A stretch of DNA of 64,000 nt from Streptomyces sp. NBC_01351 (GTDB lineage: Bacteria > Actinomycetota > Actinomycetes > Streptomycetales > Streptomycetaceae). The stretch lies in the NCBI RefSeq assembly GCF_036237315.1, contig NZ_CP108356.1, forward strand, positions 1,984,001 through 2,048,000, in the 5' to 3' direction. A program made the position numbers and the translations under genes. Within the stretch, counting starts at the first letter, position 1; every line of letters starts with the position of its first letter. Of the stretch, positions 60,041 through 64,000 are shown in pieces. Under the pieces are notes generated by a model. It was not told the DNA's origin and ran no database searches. It saw only the letters and a program-made list of their open reading frames with translations.

Positions 60041-61789
60041 TCAGCCCTGGCTCTTCGAGGGGTCCTTGAGGCCGACGGTGGCGTAGTCGATGGTGCCGGT
60101 CCACACGGGGTGGCCGAAGGCGCCCGCGATGTTGGGGCCGACGAGCAGCGGCTTGCGCTCCAGCAGGACCGGGATCGACGGGGACTTCTTCATGATCTCG
60201 GCGTCGAGGTCGATCCAGGCCTGGTTGGCCTGCTTGGCGTCGGCCATGGCGTTGATCTCGTCGATCCGCTTCATCGTCGCGTCGTCGCGGAACTGGGCGT
60301 AGTTGCCCTGGTTGCCCTTGTCCTTGATGGTGCGCCCGTCGAAGACGAAGGGGATCCAGGTGGAGCCGGACGGGTAGTCGGGGCACCAGCCGGTGAGCGT
60401 CATGTCGGGGGTGGTGGAGAGGTCGCCGATGACGTCGTAGTAGGCGCCCGGGTCGACGGTGTCGACGACGACCTCGATGCCGGCGCGGGACAGGCCCTGC
60501 TGGATCGCCTCGGCCTTGGCCTTGTCGCCGGTGGAGACGGCGAGGGAGACCTTGAGGGTCTCCTTGCCCGCGGCCTTGAGGAGTTCCTTGGCCTTGGCCG
60601 GGTCGCCGGCCGGGGCGATCTTCAGGGTGTCGGCCTGCTTGCCGCCGGAGAGGGCCGGGGGCAGGTAGGCGGTGGCGATCTCGTTGAGGGCCGGGCCGCC
60701 GCCCGCGGTGACCACGGCTTCCTTGTCGAGGGCGTACTGCATGGCCTCGCGGACCTTCGGGTCGTTGAAGGGGGCGCGGGAGTTGTTCAGGTGGAGCATC
60801 TCGGTACAGCCCTGGGACTCGGCGAGCAGGCGCGCCTTGACGTCCTCCTTGGGCAGCACCTTGGGGGCGCTCTCGGGCCGCATGTCGGCGTACTGGACGG
60901 CGGAGGCGTCCGCGCCCTCGCCGGCGATGATCCGGTCGTCGATCTGGCCGCCCTTGAGGCCCATGACGACCACGAACCTGTCCGGGTAGGCCTTGCGGAC
61001 GGTGTCGGTCTTCGGGTCCCAGTGCTCGTTGCGGACCAGGACCAGCTTCTTGTCGCGGTCGTACGACTCGATCTTGTACGGGCCGGAGGAGAACGGGCGG
61101 GCGTCGTACTGGGTGCCCTTCTCCTGGGACTGCGGCACGGGCGCGAAGGTGGGGAGGGTGGCGGTCGCGGAGAACTCGGCGACGGGGCGCTTGAGTTCGA
61201 AGACGATCGTGCGGTCGTCCGGGGTCTTCACGGAGTCGAGGTGCTGACCCTGGAGCGGGCCCTTGTACCCCTCGGCTCCGGCCAGGTACTGGGCGGCGTA
61301 GTCGGGGCCGCCGGTGAGGTCGGGGGCGAAGGAGCGCTCGACGTTGTACTTGATGTCCTGGGCCTTGATCGGCGAGCCGTCCTCGTACTTCACGCCCTCC
61401 TTGAGGGTGAAGGTCCAGGTCTTGCCCCCGTTGGACGAGGTCCCGAGGTCGGTGGCGAGGTCGGGGACCAGCTCGCTGCCGGCCTTGCCGGGCTCGGCCT
61501 TGAAGGTGACGAGCGTGCGGTAGAGGAGGCGGGTGCCGAAGTCCATCGTCGGCATCGTCCAGTTGCGGGCCGGGTCCAGGTGGGAGAAGTCCTGGTTCGA
61601 CAGGACGGTGAGGGTGCCGCCCTTGACCGGGGTGCCGCCGAGGATCTTCCCGTCGTTGGCGGCGGCGGGGTTCGAGGCACCCGCGCCCCCGCCCGCCGAG
61701 CCCTTCTTGGCGTCGGAGCAGCCCGAGGCGCCGAGTGCGAGTGCGGCCACCAGGGCGGTGGCGAGGGCGAGTTGGGTGCGCTTGGTCAT
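60041..61789 (-). CDS. oligopeptide-binding lipoprotein (DppA/OppA type)
   Basis: 582 residues from ATG 61789, chosen because CTGGAG lies 5 bases upstream; a GTG at 61795 abuts that site. Lipobox GASGC with acylated C24. Family 5 extracellular solute-binding protein (GGTLTVLSNQDFSHLDPARNW at the start, EFSATATLPTFAPVP, RPFSSGPYKI, DPKVREAMQYALDK). It captures peptides outside the membrane and delivers them to the two permeases. First gene of the operon, under a good housekeeping-type promoter. Confidence 0.92.
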   Translation of the reverse strand: MTKRTQLALATALVAALALGASGCSDAKKGSAGGGAGASNPAAANDGKILGGTPVKGGTLTVLSNQDFSHLDPARNWTMPTMDFGTRLLYRTLVTFKAEPGKAGSELVPDLATDLGTSSNGGKTWTFTLKEGVKYEDGSPIKAQDIKYNVERSFAPDLTGGPDYAAQYLAGAEGYKGPLQGQHLDSVKTPDDRTIVFELKRPVAEFSATATLPTFAPVPQSQEKGTQYDARPFSSGPYKIESYDRDKKLVLVRNEHWDPKTDTVRKAYPDRFVVVMGLKGGQIDDRIIAGEGADASAVQYADMRPESAPKVLPKEDVKARLLAESQGCTEMLHLNNSRAPFNDPKVREAMQYALDKEAVVTAGGGPALNEIATAYLPPALSGGKQADTLKIAPAGDPAKAKELLKAAGKETLKVSLAVSTGDKAKAEAIQQGLSRAGIEVVVDTVDPGAYYDVIGDLSTTPDMTLTGWCPDYPSGSTWIPFVFDGRTIKDKGNQGNYAQFRDDATMKRIDEINAMADAKQANQAWIDLDAEIMKKSPSIPVLLERKPLLVGPNIAGAFGHPVWTGTIDYATVGLKDPSKSQG

Positions 61790-61830
61790 GGTCACTCCAG
61801 TGAAGGGCCGCGCTCTACGATGTGACCGGT

Positions 61831-61859
61831 AACATAGTAATGTGAAATTGCACTGACAA
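61831..61859 (-). promoter_or_regulatory. promoter of the oligopeptide ABC operon
   Basis: On the minus strand TTGTCA (61859-61854) is separated by 17 bases from TATGTT (61836-61831), the best consensus match in the window. The expected transcription start is near 61824, about 35 bases before the ATG. Confidence 0.7.
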
Positions 61860-61942
61860 GGGTTTGAGCTCCCCGTTATCCAGCCGTGTCCAAATCCGGC
61901 CTCGGAGGGGGGTGTTGGTGACGTCGCCTACGATCACCGGTC

Positions 61943-63436
61943 ATGGACGAGGACGAGGACCGCATACCGTTGCCGGAGATTGGGCAGCTGCCCTCCACGC
62001 TCAACGGTCTGGCCCGGAACGCGACGCTTCCCGATGACGTGGTGCTGCGCCTCCTGCCGTACCGCAGGAGCCTCAGCATCGCCTTGCGACGCGAGATCAC
62101 GCCGTCGCCGGAGGTGTGCGAGGCGTTCATCGCGGCAGGAGAGGCGGAGGACCTCGCCCTCGCACACCGCCTGCCGGACTCCGTCGCCGCACGCCTCGCG
62201 TGCCACCCGGACCCGGACGTCCGGTCCACGCGCGCGAGCCGCGACCATCCGGACGACGGTCGGCACGAACTCTTCCGCGCCGACCCCGACCCGGAGGTCC
62301 GGGTGTCCCTCACCCGGAACCCGCTCGTGTCGCAGGAATCGCTCGCCGCACTGGCGGCCGACCCGGACGCCGACGTACGGCGGGCAGCCGCGACCGCCTG
62401 GGCCGACCCGCCCGAGGACGCCCTCCGCGCGCTGCTCACCGACCCGGACCCGCGGGTGCGGTCCGCGGCCTGCACCCGGCGACCGCCCGCCGATCTCGGG
62501 GCGGCGCTGCTCGCCGACCCGGCCACCCGGCGGTGCGCGGTCGGCCTGCTGGAGCTGGACCCGGAAACCGTCGCCCTCCTGGCCGCCGACCCGGACGAGG
62601 AGATGCGCGAGCGCGTGGCACAGCACCCGGACCTCGGGGCGGAGCTGCGCGACGTACTCGCCCGGGACCCGAACCCCACCGTGCGCGGGGCGGTCTTCGC
62701 ACGGGCGGACACCCCGCCGAAGCTGCGGGCGGAGATCCACGAGGGGCTACAGCCCGGCTACCTCCGGGCCCACGAGCAGCTGACCGACGCCGCCGAGGAC
62801 GAAGACGACTTCCTCTGCTACATCACGGTCGTCGCGTCGCACATGGGCTCGTACCCCTGGGTGGCGGCCGATCCGCTCCCGTACGCGGACTCCCCCTACC
62901 TGGGGGTGCGGCGCGCGGCTGCCGACAGCAAGGCCCTGCCCGTCGAGGGGCGCAGGAGGATGCTCGCCGACGAGGACGCGACCGTGCGCTTCCTGGCCTT
63001 CGGCGGGATGCCGGAGAAGGACCTCGCCGTGGCCGAGGACCTGGAAAGGCGGCACGTGCAGGGCAAGTTCCCGGGCCGGCCCGCCGACCGCGTCCGGTTC
63101 CCCGTCGAGACGCTGCGCCGCTTCGGAACCGACCCGTCCCCGCGCCTGCGCGTCCTGGCACTGCGGGATCCGGAGCTGCCGGCCGAGCTCGCCGAGCGGC
63201 TGGCGGCGGACGAGGACACGACCGTCCGCCGCGAGGTCGCCGGCTCCGGGCATCCCCGGCTGCCGCTCGCGGCGCTGCTGCGCCTGCTGGGCGACGCGGA
63301 AGGCGCTGTCGCCGAAGCGGCCGCGTCCTCGCCGATGCTGCCGGAGGCCGTGATGCGGACGCTGGTGGACCTCGCGGACGCGGCGGGCGGCCCTCCCCCG
63401 CCGTACCGGTGCGACTGCGACTGCGACTCCGCCTAG
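61943..63436 (+). CDS. LRV/HEAT-type repeat protein
   Basis: 497 residues. An acidic N-terminus (MDEDEDRIP) precedes some 13 or more helical repeats of about 22-30 residues. They follow the pattern A-x-DPDPxVRxxxAxxPxxPxxxLxxL seen in leucine-rich variant (LRV) and HEAT proteins (LAADPDADVRRAAATAW, LLTDPDPRVRSAACTR). Probably a protein-binding scaffold in the cytosol. The C-terminal PYRCDCDCDSA tail with three cysteines could bind metal. There is no ribosome binding site. TACGAT ends 8 bases upstream, so it is possibly leaderless. Confidence 0.75.
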   Translation: MDEDEDRIPLPEIGQLPSTLNGLARNATLPDDVVLRLLPYRRSLSIALRREITPSPEVCEAFIAAGEAEDLALAHRLPDSVAARLACHPDPDVRSTRASRDHPDDGRHELFRADPDPEVRVSLTRNPLVSQESLAALAADPDADVRRAAATAWADPPEDALRALLTDPDPRVRSAACTRRPPADLGAALLADPATRRCAVGLLELDPETVALLAADPDEEMRERVAQHPDLGAELRDVLARDPNPTVRGAVFARADTPPKLRAEIHEGLQPGYLRAHEQLTDAAEDEDDFLCYITVVASHMGSYPWVAADPLPYADSPYLGVRRAAADSKALPVEGRRRMLADEDATVRFLAFGGMPEKDLAVAEDLERRHVQGKFPGRPADRVRFPVETLRRFGTDPSPRLRVLALRDPELPAELAERLAADEDTTVRREVAGSGHPRLPLAALLRLLGDAEGAVAEAAASSPMLPEAVMRTLVDLADAAGGPPPPYRCDCDCDSA

Positions 63437-63437
63437 A

Positions 63438-63523
63438 CCGTTTTGCGGATCAGGCCGGTGCCCGCCGGTCCGGACGGGGCCGGGACGGCACCACACCGGC
63501 CCCGCCCGATCCGAAAGGAACGG
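63438..63523. terminator. bidirectional terminator between the repeat-protein and GntR genes
   Basis: Nested arms CCGTT/AACGG (63438/63519), CGGATC/GATCCG (63446/63508) and CGGGGCCGG/CCGGCCCCG (63475/63496) fold into one long interrupted stem between the two convergent genes. Confidence 0.6.
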
Positions 63524-63535
63524 CCTGGCCGGGCG

Positions 63536-64000
63536 TCAGATCCCCGAGCCCAGGCGGCCCGGCGTGCGGCCCACCGGTTCGTCGCGGCCCTGGGCCCAGA
63601 GGGAGCGGACGTGGCCGAGGTGGCGGGACATGCACTCCTCGGCCGCCTCCGCGTTGCCGCTGATCATCAGGTCGAGCAGCTCGATGTGCTCCTCGGCCGA
63701 GGAGACCAGCTTGCCGGCCTCGTCCAGCCCGGTCAGACCGTACAGTCGGGACCGCTTGCGCAGGTCGCCGACGGTTTCGACGAGGCGGTCGTTGCCCGCG
63801 AGGCCGAGCAGCGTCAAGTGGAAGCGGCGGTCCGCCTCCAGGTAACCGATGAGGTTGTGCTCGCGCGCGCTGGTGACGATCTCCTCGGCGATCGGTCGCA
63901 GTTCCTCCAGCTGCTCGGGCGTGGCGATCTTCGTGATCCGGCCGATGGTGGGGACCTCGATCATCGTGCGCAGCTCGGTGTACTGGTCCAGGTCGCGCTC
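63536..64000 (-). CDS. GntR/FadR-type regulator, C-terminal (FCD) part
   Basis: The frame is open to the window edge (it continues upstream as ERDLDQYTELRTMIE), so the N-terminal DNA-binding domain is outside. The visible 154 residues are the all-helical FCD effector domain. EADRRFHLTLLGLAGNDRL carries the Asp/His pair of the metal site, and SSAEEHIELLDLMISGN and MSRHLGHVRS carry the later histidines. It is a ligand-responsive transcription factor. Target unknown. Confidence 0.82.
   Translation of the reverse strand, partial: ERDLDQYTELRTMIEVPTIGRITKIATPEQLEELRPIAEEIVTSAREHNLIGYLEADRRFHLTLLGLAGNDRLVETVGDLRKRSRLYGLTGLDEAGKLVSSAEEHIELLDLMISGNAEAAEECMSRHLGHVRSLWAQGRDEPVGRTPGRLGSGI

Overview
The window is chromosomal DNA of a high-GC actinomycete, almost certainly a Streptomyces. 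Nearly every coding frame is saturated with G/C in third codon positions and GTG (sometimes TTG) starts are common. The gene set (DUF3000 beside hemE, the ngcEFG chito-oligosaccharide transporter beside acnA, an XRE-MurA fusion, the fadA/fadB pair, xylFGH with a ROK regulator) also fits that genus. I saw no rRNA, tRNA, IS element, prophage or CRISPR array.

Layout. 0-6 kb holds the end of a flavin disulfide reductase, a secreted protein of unknown function, hemE, a DUF3000 gene, an orphan LuxR-type response regulator and an RNase D. 6-10.3 kb holds a diiron ferritin-like gene under a twin operator and the fadA-fadB beta-oxidation pair. 10.4-21.7 kb is a cell-wall polymer (teichoic-acid-like) block: a TagC-like propeller protein, a GT2 glycosyltransferase, a beta-sandwich protein, an SGNH esterase, a bifunctional CDP-ribitol-type synthase, a TagF-type polymerase, a degenerate PIG-L/propeller protein and an LCP ligase. 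21.7-25.2 kb holds an amino-acid permease and dxs. 25.4-30.2 kb is a xylose-type sugar ABC transporter with its ROK repressor. 30.2-34.2 kb is an mgtA-mgtC magnesium operon behind a long, highly structured leader. 34.3-37.6 kb is ngcEFG. 37.9-40.7 kb is acnA with an iron-box-like promoter region. 40.8-43.8 kb is a LacI regulator divergent from a secreted amidohydrolase. 44-45.5 kb is the XRE-MurA fusion.

45.5-49.2 kb is a patchy accessory stretch of small unrecognised genes: two small membrane proteins, a 134-residue protein, a possible gene remnant, a membrane-anchored acidic-repeat protein and others. 49.3-55.7 kb holds a cytochrome P450, a small protein, a DHA2-type drug exporter, an S9 dipeptidyl peptidase and a hypothetical protein. 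55.8-61.8 kb is a five-gene oligopeptide ABC transporter operon whose DppC-like permease carries a repeat-rich N-terminal extension. The window closes with an LRV/HEAT-repeat protein and the 3' part of a GntR/FadR-type regulator.

The most interesting non-coding signal is the mgtA leader. It contains a 13-codon reading frame with a near-perfect ribosome binding site. Both the ribosome binding site and the start codon lie inside a nested hairpin, and the stop codon lies in a competing hairpin. No match to the known M-box magnesium riboswitch is visible by eye, so this is a candidate for an undescribed magnesium-responsive leader. Other regulatory signals visible in the sequence are a DasR-type operator upstream of ngcE, an iron-box-like element and an 18-bp palindrome upstream of acnA, palindromes at the XRE-MurA and LacI promoters, and several probable leaderless starts.
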